Shown: positions 10,111 through 22,186 of the stretch, piece by piece | Position numbering within the stretch: position 1 is the stretch's first letter | How the letters are laid out: every line of letters starts with the position of its first letter | Assembly: GCA_900491605.1 (NCBI GenBank) | Contig: UESW01004766.1 | Location: 388,736 to 452,735, forward strand | DNA from: Calamus simplicifolius | Taxonomy: Eukaryota; Streptophyta; Magnoliopsida; Arecales; Arecaceae | Length of the DNA stretch: 64,000 bases | Direction: 5' to 3' | Position numbers and translations under genes: made by a program | The notes under the pieces: generated by a model | Seen by the model: the letters and a program-made list of their open reading frames with translations, nothing else | Databases searched by the model: none | What the model was told of the DNA's origin: nothing

Positions 10111-10819
10111 CTCTGTTGTCTGGGCCAACAGTGAGGCTGGGCCGTGCACACAATATGAACTGTAGCAGGCTGGATTGCAGCAGTCTGGACACATCTGATC
10201 CAAAATTTTGAGGTGATTGAGACATTTTTGGTTAAATTAAACTATTGGAATTGGGTGAGGATGACGGGCTGTTGGCTCGTTCATTAAGTGATGGGCCATT
10301 AGCCTGACATATTTATGTTCAATTATATTTAGAATTTGTGTGTGTAAATTTTGTGAATTATGCATGCATCTTAAGTGACATAATTGAGCATAAAATTTAA
10401 ATAATGTCTAAGTGATAAATACAATTAAATAATTGAGGAGTAGCCACAGCATCCTTAATTATAAAATTGTATAATAAAGTTAATAAATCACATAAATAAT
10501 AGACATTAATTATAATTAATTATATGGATATAATAAAATTTATTCCACAGAAAATTTTGTTATATTTATATAATTAATTAGGATAAAATGTCAAATTATA
10601 TTTTCTAATTTACCCATAGGATTAGAAATTAAGGGCATAATTTGATAATTTTTATCATATAGTTTAAATGTGAATCTAATTGAATTAATACTTCAGCCCA
10701 CAGGCAAGTTTTATGTCAGTAGATTCATATTTTGACGTATTTTACATTGGTGGATATGTCATATTGTTTAAAGAGCTTCAAAGTTTTGTAACATGAGTAT
10801 GGTTATTTAATTTTTGCAG

Positions 10820-13800
10820 TTTGTCAGCCTGTTAATTTCTCTGATATGATTTGTGATGTTCCTGAGCTCAGAGGGGACAATTATAAAATTTGGAAGGAGA
10901 GAACTCTCCTTCATCTAGGGTGCAAGGACATTGATTACGCCATAAGGAAGGATGAACCGCCTTCTGAAGATTCGTTCTTTATGAAAAATGGGAGCGATCT
11001 AATCGTCTCTCAATAATGTTCATAAAGACCAAGATCTCAGATGGCATCAGGGGTTCCCTTGAGCATTATGACAATGTCCGTGACTTGCTGAAGGCGATCG
11101 ATGATCAATTTGTATCTTCAGACAAGGCTTTAGCTAGCACCCTAATTCACCAGTTCTCATCCATAAAACTGAGTGGTATACGCGGTGTACGTGACCACAT
11201 TATGAGGATGAGGGACATTGCGGCTCAATTGAAGAGACTTGAAGTTGAGATGTCTGACTCTTTTCTAGTGCATTACATTCTCAACACTCTACCACCGCAA
11301 TATGCCCCATTTAAGATCTCTTATAACACACATAAGGATAAATGGTCAATTAATGAACTTATGACCATGTGTGTTCAAGAGGAGGGTAGACTTGCTGTGG
11401 AAGAGGGTGAGAAGGTAAATTTGACAACACCAGGAAAGAAAAAGAAATTTCAAGCAAAGGACAAGGGCAAGATTCCTGCCAAAGGGGACATTCAGAAAAG
11501 TTCCAAATGTTTCTTCTGCAAGAAGAAAGGGCATTTGAGGAAGGATTGTGCCAAGTTCAAACAGTGGCTTGACAAGAAAGGTACTCAACTCTCTTTTGTC
11601 TGTTATGAATCTAACATGATTAATGTTACTCAAGACACATGGTGGATTGACTCTGGTTCTTCAATCCATGTTACCAACTCCTTGCAGGGATTGCAAGACC
11701 TGCGGAAACCAGTGGGAAGTGAATGCTGCATCTATTCTGGAAACAAGATGTCATCACATGTGGAAGCCATTGGAACTTGCAAACTTGTTTTAGATAGTGG
11801 TTTTATTTTAAGTTTGGAAAAGACATTTTATATTCCTGGTTTTGCTAGGAATTTAGTTTCTGTTTCAAGACTTGTATCTTGTGGATATTCCTTTAAATTT
11901 TCGGATTCGTCTTTCAGTATTTCTTATGGATCTGAGATTATTGGATGTGGTACATTGTCTGATGGTCTTTTTCGTCTTAATTTAGAAAATGACAATCACT
12001 ATTCTTCTATGCATGTTGGTGTTAAAAGATGTGTCGTTAATGAGAATTCGTCTAATTTGTGGCATAGGAGATTAGGTCATATCTCCATTGATAGAATCAA
12101 GAGGTTGGTACATGATGGAGTACTTAGTACTCTTGATTGGACTGACTTTAGTACTTGTATAGACTGCATTAAAGGTAAGCAGACTAACAAGTCAAAGAAA
12201 GGTGCAAAGAGGAGTTCTCAATTGTTAGAAATAATTCATACAGACATTTGTAGTCCTGATATAGATGCATACCGTAATAAGTATTTCATCTCCTTTATTG
12301 ATGATTATTCGCGTTACATGTATCTCTACTTATTGAACAGCAAAAGTGAGGCACTTGATGCTTTCAAAATTTTTAAGGCTGAAGTAGAGAAACAATGTGA
12401 CAAACGAATCAAGATCGTAAGATCTGATAGGGGAGGAGAATACTACGGTAGATACACTGAGAGTGGACAAGCTACCGGTCCATTTGCAAAGTTTCTTCAA
12501 GATTGTGGGATTGTTGCCCAATACACCTTACCTGGTTCTCCAGATCAGAATGGTGTAGCTGAAAGAAGAAACCGAACATTAATGGACATGGTAAGGAGCA
12601 TGCTTGCCAGCTCCAAACTTCCTCGGTCCTTATGGACTGAAGCCCTTAAGACAGCGGTGTACATATTAAACCGGGTTCCAACCAAGGCTGTCCAAAAGAC
12701 ACCTTTTGAGTTGTTTAAAGGTTGGAAACCGAGTTTGCGACATGTACGCGTTTGGGGTTGCCCAGCTGAGGTGAGGATTTATAATCCACATGAAAGGAAG
12801 TTGGACCCGAGGACCTTAAGTGCATATTTTGTTGGTTATGCCGAAAGATCCAAGGGATATAGATTTTATTGTCCTTCTCATAGCACTAGATTTGTGGAAT
12901 CAAGAAATGCTAAATTTCTTGAAAACGACTTAATTAGTGGGAGCGATCATTTTCAAGACCTTGGTCTTGGGAAAGGTCATCAAGATGCTCAATGCTCCAC
13001 TTCAAGTAGTGGACCGATTGTTGTAGTTCACAGTGCGCCTTGTGTTCGTGCACATGTTGAGCAACAGGTCCAAGAGATTCCACAAACTGCTGATCCAAAT
13101 CCAGTAGACCTTGAAGTTCAGCAAATACCCGAAATTGTTGAACAACCTGTTGAGCAACATGATCTGTTTCACAGGAGAATGTTGAGGCAACATTGAGGAG
13201 GTCTACTAGGACTAGGAGACCAGCAATTCCTAGTGATTATGTTGTGTATCTGCAAGAATGTGACTACAATATTGGAGCCGAAATGATCCTGAAACGTTTT
13301 CACTGGCCATGAGTTCTAATGTATCTGACTTGTGGTACAAAGCCATGAAAGAAGAGATGGATTCTATGGCATCTAACAAAGTCTGGGATCTTGTCAAGTT
13401 GCCTGATGGTGTAAAAGCCATTGGTTGTAAGTGGGTCTTTAAAACTAAGAAAGACTCAGAAGGCAACATTGAGAGACATAAGGCTAGACTTGTTGCCAAA
13501 GGATTTACTCAGAGGGAAGGAATAGATTACACGGAGACCTTTTCTCCTGTATCTAAAAAGGACTCCTTCCGTGTAATCATGGCATTGGTGGCTCATTTTG
13601 ATTTAGAGTTACACCAGATGGATGTGAAAACGGCGTTCCTCAATGGTGATCTAGAGGAAGAGGTTTACATGAAACAACCAGAAGGATTTTCCTCTAGTAG
13701 TGGTGAGAATTTAGTCTGTAAGCTGAATAAGTCCATATATGGATTAAAGCAAGCCTCCCGTCAATGGTATTTGAAATTTCATGATGTTATTACTTCATTT

Positions 13801-14856
13801 GGCTTTGAAGAAAACATCATGGATGTTTGTATATACCAAAAGGTCAGTGGGAGCAAGATTTGCTTTCTTGTGTTATATGTGGATGACATTTTGCTTGCGA
13901 CTAATGACAAGGGTTTGCTATATGAGGTGAAACAATTTCTCTCAAAGAACTTTGATATGAAGGATATGGGTGAGGCATCTTATGTCATTGGCATAAAGAT
14001 CCATAGAGATAGATCTAGAGGCATTTTGGGCTTGTCTCAAGAGACCTATATCAACAAGGTTCTAGAAAGGTTTCGCATGAAAGATTGTTCACCGAGTGTA
14101 GCACCCATTGTGAAAGGTGATAGATTCAGCTTGAATCAGTGTCCCAAAAATGAGTTCGAACGCGAACAGATGAGACCCATTCCATATGCTTCAGCTATTG
14201 GAAGCCTTATGTATGCTCAGGTTTGTACCAGGCCTGACATTGCATTTGTTGTTGGAATGCTTGGGAGATATCAGAGTAATCCAGGTGTTGACCACTGGCG
14301 GGCTGCAAAGAAGGTTATGAGATACCTTCAAGGAACCAAGGATTACATGCTCATGTATAGACGGACTGAGAAGTTGGAAGTCATTGGATATAGTGATGCA
14401 GACTTTGCTGGCTGTATTGATTCACGTAAATCAACGTCAGGTTACGTGTTTATGTTAGCTGATGGAGCTGTATCATGGAAGAGTGCCAAGCAGACCTTGA
14501 CTGCTACTTCCACTATGGAGGCTGAGTTCGTCTCTTGTTTTGAAGCTACCTCACACGGTGTATGGTTGAAGAGTTTCGTATCTGGGCTTAAAGTTGTGGA
14601 CTCTATTTCGAGGCCCTTGACATTGTACTGTGATAATTCAGCTGCTGTTTTTATGGCTAAGAACAATAGGAGTGGTAGTCGTAGTAAACATATCGACATT
14701 AAGTACTTAGCCATAAGAGAGCGTGTTAAAGAAAAGAAAGTGGTTATTGAACACATCAGCACTGAATTGATGATCGCGGATCCTCTGACTAAAGGCATGC
14801 CACCAAAAGGTTTCAAGGATCATGTAGCGCGAATGGGACTTAGTTCCGTGATGTAA
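10820..14856 (+). pseudogene. gag-pol: Copia gag-pol polyprotein, copy A (frameshifted)
   Basis: Domains in order: gag (NYKIWKERTLLHLGCKDIDYA; IKTKISDGIRGSLEH); zinc knuckle CFFCKKKGHLRKDC near 11508-11549; protease WWIDSGSS near 11640; pre-integrase LWHRRLGH; integrase core IHTDIC, FIDDYSRY and GVAERRNRT; reverse transcriptase QMDVKTAFLNGD, SIYGLKQASRQW and YVDDILLAT; RNase H YSDADFAGCIDSRKSTSG and TMEAEF, ending at TAA 14856. Compared with copy B, single bases are missing near 10973, 13163 and 13282, so the polyprotein is broken into three frames. At those three places copy B is in frame. It would supply capsid, protease, integrase and polymerase to the particle. Losses of single bases could be mutations or consensus errors. 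Confidence 0.92.
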
Positions 14857-15123
14857 TGTCATTGTATATACTTGTTCTTCAATGAAACTCTTATTCAGTT
14901 TGGATATTTCTCCTTAAGTTGTATACATATTTGTTTGTTTTGAGGAATATCATTATGTTTGGACCACGAATAATAGGGTTTATTCATTAAGTTATTTGGG
15001 CTATGTTGGGAAGTGTAACATATTGTGATACATGGAAGACAATACTCACATTTAGAGGAACTGTCGCCATGATCCGTATGTTAATATCGTGCATGGTGAA
15101 AATACATAGACCAAGTGGGAGAA
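14857..15123 (+). other. 3' untranslated region of copia copy A
   Basis: AT-rich, no ORF. Ends with GACCAAGTGGGAGAA, a purine-rich tract immediately before TGTTGGTT, the plus-strand primer site usual for copia elements. Confidence 0.7.
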
Positions 15124-15253
15124 TGTTGGTTAATTTAGATTCCTACTGGCCAGGGGAATAACCAACTCCTATTTTGTGGTTTATGTATTTTAAAATTTGA
15201 ACGTGCAAAACAGCTCCGTAACCATCGCCCAAACGTGCTCCGGAAATCTCTAT
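15124..15253 (+). mobile_element. Truncated 3' LTR of copia copy A (composite LTR, left piece)
   Basis: First 130 bp of the LTR, resembling LTR1 in lacking the 17-base segment; ends in CTCTAT directly before the N at 15254. Confidence 0.85.
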
Positions 15254-15254
15254 N
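15254..15254. other. Single ambiguous base (N) at the copia-copia junction
   Basis: The only N I noticed. On its right the LTR sequence restarts about 80 bases upstream of where it stopped, so the middle LTR contains a partial duplication around the N. This is the signature of two contig ends joined without merging their overlap. Confidence 0.9.
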
Positions 15255-15617
15255 TATGGTTTATGTATTTTAAAATTTGAACGTGCAAAACAGCGGGAGT
15301 GAGTTTGCGACTCCGTAACCATCGCCCGAACGTGCTCCGGAAATCTCTATGATGACAGAAATTTCTGGAGGGTTTGTGTATATAAAATTGGTCCCTGGTA
15401 CCTGCTCTACGATATGAGAAAAACCACACACCATCGATCTGGTAGAGAAAGGACCAGAAGAACCAGAATTCAAGGCTTCTTCCCTTTTTTTATTATTTTA
15501 TCCCGAGGCCGGAATGATGGCGGGAGGTAATTCTCAATACTATTTCCGCTGCTTTACTTTATTTTGAAGTGCCATGTTGATCTAAATCACATTAGGCACG
15601 TTATTGGTTGTTTTACA
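15255..15617 (+). mobile_element. 5' LTR of copia copy B (composite LTR, right piece)
   Basis: Starts at TATGGTTTATG, equivalent to base 21555 of LTR3, so about 52 bp of its 5' end are missing. It carries the 17-base segment shared with LTR3. TATA box at 15379-15387; predicted gag exon 1 ATGGCGGGAG at 15517-15526 followed by GTAATT. Confidence 0.85.
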
Positions 15618-17191
15618 TTTGGTATCAGAGCCATGACGCCTCTGTCTCGTTTTGGCCGAATGCTTTCTGCTTTTGGGCTCTTCTTTATGTTGGATTTTAT
15701 TTTAAATATTGGAAAATATATATTTAAAATTTTATCCTGATAAAAATAAAGAGGGGCAAGACGTTCTCGATTTCTATTTCTCTCATTTTAGGGATAGTCC
15801 AAAGGGAGGCTACTGGTAGTACCCTGGATTATTTACCCAACGGGCGTACGGTAGGGATATTAGGGACGTACCAATAAGGGAGGCTGTTGTAGTTAATAGA
15901 TCATCAAGAATCATCTGAAAGGGCATAAGATCCGATAAACTCTAAATATTCGGTTATTTAATTTATTTTATTTAAGAGATTGATCGATAAGTCTTATGCC
16001 ATGAAGCATGCATTTATCTGTTCACTCATTCTTTTGGATATAGTTTGAATAAAGATAAATCCAAATATCTCATAATCAAATCACCATAAAAAGAGGAAGC
16101 ATGGGTTTCCTTGCTTCGGATATGTGCACACGGGATAAGGACGGATGAAAAACGTTTCTTACTGAAAATATGCCGGTAAAAAAAAAAGGGCGTGGCATTA
16201 TTTAAAAAAAAAAATTGGATGCCAGCGCCCGTAGCTGGCTGGCTGGGCGCTGGCTGACTGCTAGCGCCCATCATTATTAAAAAAAAAAATTAACGCTAGC
16301 ACCCAGGCGCTGGCTGGGCGCTGGCTGACTGCCAGCGCCTAAGCGATGGCTGGCTGGGCGCTGGCTGCCTGCCAGCGCCCAGGCTCCAGCGAACGCCCAG
16401 GCGCTGGTAGCGCCTGGGTGGGCCAGCGCTGGCCCAGCGGCCTGGGCCAGGCCCTGGCCCAGCGGGCATCTGACCCATCAGGGTTGATTCAGCATTTGAT
16501 TGGCTCTATTGTCTGGGCCAACAGTGAGGCTGGGCCATGCACACAATCTGAATTGCAGCAGTCTGAACACATCTGATCCAAAAATTTTGAGGTGATTGAG
16601 ATATTTTGGTTAAATTAAACTATTGGAATTGGGTGAGGATGACGGGTTGTTGGTTCGTTCATTAAGTGATGGGCCATTAGCCTGGCATATTTATGTTCAA
16701 TTATATTTAGAATTTGTGTGTAAATTTTGTGAATTATGCATGCATCTTAAGTGACATAATTGAGCATAAAATTTAAATAATGTCTAAGTGATAAATATAA
16801 TTGAATAATTGAGGAGTAGCCACAGCATCCTTAATTATAAAATTATATAATAAAGTTAATAAATCATATAATAGACATTAATTATAATTAATTATATGGA
16901 TATAATAAAATTTATTCCACAGAAATTTTTGTTATATTTATATAATTAATTAGGATAAAATGTCAAATTATATTTTCTAATTTACCCACAGGGATTAGAA
17001 ATTAAGGATATAATTTGATAATTTTATCATATAGTTTAAATGTGAATCTAATTGAATTAATACTTCAGTCCACAGGTAAGTTTTATGTCAGTAGATTCAT
17101 ATTTTGACGTATTTTACATTGGTAGATATGTCATATTGTTTAAAGAGCTTCAAAGTTTTGTAACATGAGTATGGTTATTTAATTTTTGCAG
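15527..17191 (+). other. Predicted intron spanning LTR end, primer site and leader (copy B)
   Basis: Donor G|GTAATT at 15527 and acceptor TTTTTGCAG ending 17191. The splice would place ATGGCGGGAG in frame with exon 2 at 17192, exactly as in copy A. The GC-rich palindromic segment (about 16218-16470) inside it differs from copy A by insertions, including an extra A-run. Confidence 0.5.
15620..15632 (+). promoter_or_regulatory. Primer binding site, copy B
   Basis: TGGTATCAGAGCC two bases after the LTR end, complementary to initiator tRNA-Met. Confidence 0.92.
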
Positions 17192-20100
17192 TTTGTCAGC
17201 CTGTTAATTTCTCTGATATGATTTGTGATGTTCTTGAGCTCAGAGGGGACAATTATAAAATTTGGAAGGAGAGAACTCTCCTTCATCTAGGGTGCAAGGA
17301 CATTGATTACGCCATAAGGAAGGATGAACCGCCCCCTGAAGATTCTGTTCTTTATGAAAAATGGGAGCGATCTAATCGTCTCTCAATAATGTTCATAAAG
17401 ACCAAGATCTCAGATGGCATCAGGGGTTCCCTTGAGCATTATGACAATGTCCGTGACTTGCTGAAGGCGATCGATGATCAATTTGTACCTTCAGACAAGG
17501 CTTTAGCTAGCACCCTAATTCACCAGTTCTCATCCATAAAACTGAGTGGTATACGCCGTGTACGTGACCACATTATGAGGATGAGGGACATTGCGGCTCA
17601 ATTGAAGAGACTTGAAGTTGAGATGTCTGACTCTTTTCTAGTGCATTACATTCTCAACACTGTACCACCGCAATATGCCCATTTAAGATCTCTTATAACA
17701 CACATAAGGATAAATGGTCAATTAATGAACTTATGACCATGTGTGTTCAAGAGGAGGGTAGACTTGCTGTGGAAGAGGGTGAGAAGGTAAATTTGACAAC
17801 ACCAGGAAAGAAAAAGAAATTTCAAGCAAAGGACAAGGGCAAGATTCCTGCCAAAGGGGACATTCAGAAAAGTTCCAAATGTTTCTTCTGCAAGAAGAAA
17901 GGGCATTTGAGGAAGGATTGTGCCAAGTTCAAACAGTGGCTTGACAAGAAAGGTACTCAACTCTCTTTTGTCTGTTATGAATCTAACATGATTAATGTTA
18001 CTCAAGACACATGGTGGATTGACTCTGGTTCTTCAATCCATGTTACCAACTCCTTGCAGGGATTGCAAGACCTGCGGAAACCAGTGGGAAGTGAATGCTG
18101 CATCTATTCTGGAAACAAGATGTCATCACATGTGGAAGCCATTGGAACTTGCAAACTTGTTTTAGATAGTGGTTTTATTTTAAGTTTGGAAAAGACATTT
18201 TATATTCCTGGTTTTGCTAGGAATTTAGTTTCTGTTTCAAGACTTGTATCTTGTGGATATTCCTTTAAATTTTCGGATTCATCTTTCAGTATTTCTTATG
18301 GATCTGAGATTATTGGATGTGGTACATTGTCTGATGGTCTTTTTCATCTTAATTTAGAAAATGACAATCACTATTCTTCTATGCATGTTGGTGTTAAAAG
18401 ATGTGTCGTTGATGAGAATTCGTTTAATTTGTGGCATAGGAGATTAGGTCATATCTCCATTGATAGAATCAAGAGGTTGGTACATGATGGAGTACTTAGT
18501 ACTCTTGATTGGACTGACTTTAGTACTTGTGTAGACTGCATTAAAGGTAAGCAGACTAACAAGTCAAAGAAAGGTGCAAAGAGGAGTTCTTAATTGTTAG
18601 AAATAATTCATACAGACATTTGTAGTCCTGATATAGATGCATACCGTAATAAGTATTTCATCTCCTTTATTGATGATTATTCGCGTTACATGTATCTCTA
18701 CTTATTGAACAGCAAAAGTGAGGCACTTGATGCTTTCAAAATTTTTAAGGCTGAAGTAGAGAAACAATGTGACAAACGAATCAAGATCGTAAGATCTGAT
18801 AGGGGAGGAGAATACTACGGTAGATACACTGAGAATGGACAAGCTACCGGTCCATTTGCAAAGTTTCTTCAAGATTGTGGGATTGTTGCCCAATACACCT
18901 TACCTGGTTCTCCAGATCAGAATGGTGTAGCTGAAAGAAGAAACCGAACATTAATGGACATGGTAAGGAGCATGCTTGCCAGCTCCAAACTTCCTCGGTC
19001 CTTATGGACTGAAGCCCTTAAGACAGCGGTGTACATATTAAACCGGGTTCCAACCAAGGCTGTCCAAAGGACACCTTTTGAGTTGTTTAAAGGTTGGAAA
19101 CCGAGTTTGCGACATGTACGCGTTTGGGGTTGCCCAGCTGAGGTGAGGATTTATAATCCACATGAAAGGAAGTTGGACCCGAGGACCTTAAGTGCATATT
19201 TTGTTGGTTATGCCGAAAGATCCAAGGGATATAGATTTTATTGTCCTTCTCATAGCACTAGATTTGTGGAATCAAGAAATGCTAAATTTCTTGAAAACGA
19301 CTTAATTAGTGGGAGCGATCATTTTCAAGACCTTGGTCTTGGGAAAGGTCATCAAGATGCTCAATGCTCCACTTCAAGTAGTGGACCAATTGTTGTAGTT
19401 CACAGTGCGCCTTGTGTTCGTGCACATGTTGAGCAACAGGTCCAAGAGATTCCACAAACTGCTGATCCAAATCCAGTAGACCTTGAAGTTCAGCAAATAC
19501 CCAAAATTGTTGAACAACCTGTTGAGCAACATGATCCTATTTCACAGGAGAATGTTGAGGCAACATTGAGGAGGTCTACTAGGACTAGGAGACCAGCAAT
19601 TCTAGTGATTATGTTGTGTATCTGCAAGAATGTGACTACAATATTGGAGCCGAAAATGATCCTGAAACGTTTTCACTGGCCATGAGTTCTAATGTATCTG
19701 ACTTGTGGTACAAAGCCATGAAAGAAGAGATGGATTCTATGGCATCTAACAAAGTCTGGGATCTTGTCAAGTTGCCTGATGGTGTAAAAGCCATTGGTTG
19801 TAAGTGGGTCTTTAAAACTAAGAAAGACTCAGAAGGCAACATTGAGAGACATAAGGCTAGACTTGTTGCCAAAGGATTTACTCAGAGGGAAGGAATAGAT
19901 TACACGGAGACCTTTTCTCCTGTATCTAAAAAGGACTCCTTCCGTGTAATCATGGCATTGGTGGCTCATTTTGATTTAGAGTTACACCAGATGGATGTGA
20001 AAACGGCGTTCCTCAATGGTGATCTAGAGGAAGAGGTTTACATGAAACAACCAGAAGGATTTTCCTCTAGTAGTGGTGAGAATTTAGTCTGTAAGCTGAA

Positions 20101-21229
20101 TAAGTCCATATATGGATTAAAGCAAGCCTCCCGACAATGGTATTTGAAATTTCATGATGTTATTACTTCATTTGGCTTTGAAGAAAACATCATGGATGTT
20201 TGTATATACCAAAAGGTCAGTGGGAGCAAGATTTGCTTTCTTGTGTTATATGTGGATGACATTTTGCTTGCGACTAATGACAAGGGTTTGCTATATGAGG
20301 TGAAACAATTTCTCTCAAAGAACTTTGATATGAAGGATATGGGTGAGGCATCTTATGTCATTGGCATAAAGATCCATAGAGATAGATCTAGAGGCATTTT
20401 GGGCTTGTCTCAAGAGACCTATATCAACAAGGTTCTAGAAAGGTTTCGCATGAAAGATTGTTCACCGAGTGTAGCACCCATTGTGAAAGGTGATAGATTC
20501 AGCTTGAATCAGTGTCCCAAAAATGAGTTCGAACGCGAACAGATGAGACCCATTCCATATGCTTCAGCTATTGGAAGCCTTATGTATGCTCAGGTTTGTA
20601 CCAGGCCTGACATTGCATTTGTTGTTGGAATGCTTGGGAGATATCAGAGTAATCCAGGTGTTGACCACTGGCGGGCTGCAAAGAAGGTTATGAGATACCT
20701 TCAAGGAACCAAGGATTACATGCTCATGTATAGACGGACTGAGAAGTTGGAAGTCATTGGATATAGTGATGCAGACTTTGCTGGCTGTATTGATTCACGT
20801 AAATCAACGTCAGGTTACGTATTTATGTTAGCTGATGGAGCTGTATCATGGAAAAGTGCCAAGCAGACCTTGACTGCTACTTCCACTATGGAGGCTGAGT
20901 TCGTCTCTTGTTTTGAAGCTACCTCACACGGTGTATGGTTGAAGAGTTTCGTATCTGGGCTTAAAGTTGTGGACTCTATTTCGAGGCCCTTGACATTGTA
21001 TTGTGATAATTCAGCTGCTATTTTTATGGCTAAGAACAATAGGAGTGGTAGTCGTAGTAAACATATCGACATTAAGTACTTAGCCATAAAAGAGCGTGTT
21101 AAAGAAAAGAAAGTGGTTATTGAACACATCAGCACTGAATTGATGATCGCGGATCCTCTGACTAAAGGCATGCCACCAAAGGGTTTCAAGGATCATGTAG
21201 CGCGAATGGGACTTAGTTCCGTGATGTAA
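17192..21229 (+). pseudogene. gag-pol: Copia gag-pol polyprotein, copy B (frameshifted, one stop)
   Basis: Same domain order as copy A: gag from the predicted splice site, zinc knuckle CFFCKKKGHLRKDC, protease WWIDSGSS, integrase with FIDDYSRY and GVAERRNRT, reverse transcriptase with YVDDILLAT, RNase H ending at TAA 21229. Lesions differ from copy A: one base lost in a C run near 17680 (gag end), an in-frame TAA at 18591-18593 where copy A has CAA (pre-integrase/integrase border), and one base lost near 19601 (between integrase and reverse transcriptase). Apart from these the two copies differ by few substitutions. Confidence 0.92.
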
Positions 21230-21502
21230 TGTCATTGTATATACTTGTTCTTCAATGAAACTCTTATTCAGTTTGGATATTTCTCCTTTAAGTTGTATAC
21301 ATATTTGTTTGTTTTGAGGAATATCATTATGTTTGGACCACGAATAAACATAGGGTTTATTCATTAAGTTATTTGGGCTATGCTGGGAAGTGTAACATAT
21401 TGTGATACATGGAAGACAATACTCACATTTAGAGGAACTGTCGCCATGATCTGTATGTTAATATGGTGCATGGTAAAAAAATACATAGACCAAGTGGGAA
21501 AA
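21230..21502 (+). other. 3' untranslated region and purine tract of copia copy B
   Basis: Matches 14857-15123 closely. Ends GACCAAGTGGGAAAA before the LTR. Confidence 0.7.
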
Positions 21503-21916
21503 TGTTGGTTAATTTAGATTCCTACTGGCCAGGGGAATAACCAACTCCTAATTTTATGGTTTATGTATTTTAAAATTTGAACGTGCAAAACAGCGGGAGT
21601 GAGTTTGCGACTCCGTAACCATTGCCCGAACGTGCTCCGGAAATCTCTATGATGGCAGAAATTTCTGGAGGGTTTGTGTATATAAAATTGGTCCCTGGTA
21701 CCTGCTCTACGATATGAGAAAAACCACACACCATCGATCTGGGTAGAGAAAGGACCAGAAGAACCAGAATTCAAGGCTTCTTCCCTTTTTTTTATTTTAT
21801 CCCGAGGCCGGAACGATGGCGGGAGGTAATTCTCAATACTATTTCCGCTGCTTTACTTTATTTTGAAGTGCCATGTTGATCTAAATCACATTAGGCACGT
21901 TATTGGTTATTTTACA
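21503..21916 (+). mobile_element. 3' LTR of copia copy B (LTR3)
   Basis: 414 bp, TGTTGGTT...TTTTACA. Followed directly by CGGGTCCTC, not by a primer site, so this is the outer end of the tandem. Includes the same ATGGCGGGAG|GTAATT. Confidence 0.92.
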
Positions 21917-22186
21917 CGGGTCCTCTTCTTATACCTGTCTAGGGGGTCACGTTTACCTCGTTCCGTTAGAACCGTCGAATCTTCCTCGTTGGGATAAGCT
22001 TCCTTGAACGGCGAGTGGTTAAGCCGTTGCTGGATGAGGGCCGCTTGTAGCGGTAACTGCCGAGCGTGCTAGCACTTGCCCGTGATTTCAGTGAGCGAGG
22101 TACACGGCAATAGACCTCGAATCTCGGGATTTATTGCCTGAGGCGGGTCATTGTCTATGCAAGAAAGGCACCAAGTTAGGACCGGA
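21917..22186. other. Unassigned flank right of the copia tandem
   Basis: Moderately GC-rich sequence; no ORF or motif I recognise. It does not continue the NPF exon. Confidence 0.5.

Larger units (their letters stand above)
9165..10819 (+). other. Predicted intron spanning LTR end, primer site and leader (copy A)
   Basis: Donor G|GTAATT at 9165, acceptor TTTTTGCAG ending at 10819, candidate branch TGTAAC about 28 bases upstream. The 1655-base interval contains the primer site and the GC-rich palindromic region and is stop-laden. In copy B the matching interval is 15527-17191 (1665 bases); it differs by indels while both edges are conserved. Confidence 0.5.
8864..15253 (+). mobile_element. 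Ty1/copia element, tandem copy A
   Basis: LTR 8864-9259, initiator-Met primer site, long structured leader, gag-pol and the first 130 bp of a second LTR, which breaks off at the ambiguous base 15254. Left flank five bases are TCAAG. The LTRs of this copy lack a 17-base segment (GGGAGTGAGTTTGCGAC region) that is present in the LTRs of copy B, so A and B are separate insertions or alleles rather than one duplicated element. Confidence 0.85.
15255..21916 (+). mobile_element. Ty1/copia element, tandem copy B
   Basis: Partial 5' LTR (15255-15617), primer site, leader, gag-pol and complete 3' LTR (21503-21916). Internal sequence is nearly identical to copy A. The right flank after the LTR is CGGGT, unlike the TCAAG to the left of copy A, and the NPF exon does not resume. 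Confidence 0.85.

Noticed and set aside
9702..10203. ORFs of 146 to 149 codons on the minus strand in the copia leader
   Set aside because: Composition of the GCGCTGGC segment; antisense to the element and not kept in copy B.
11346..11633. Minus-strand 95-codon ORF (and the identical one at 17718-18005)
   Set aside because: Shadow of gag zinc-knuckle coding on the opposite strand.
8864..21916. One element with a simple internal duplication
   Set aside because: LTR variants pair as LTR1 with the left piece and LTR3 with the right piece, and lesions differ, so there are two distinct copies.
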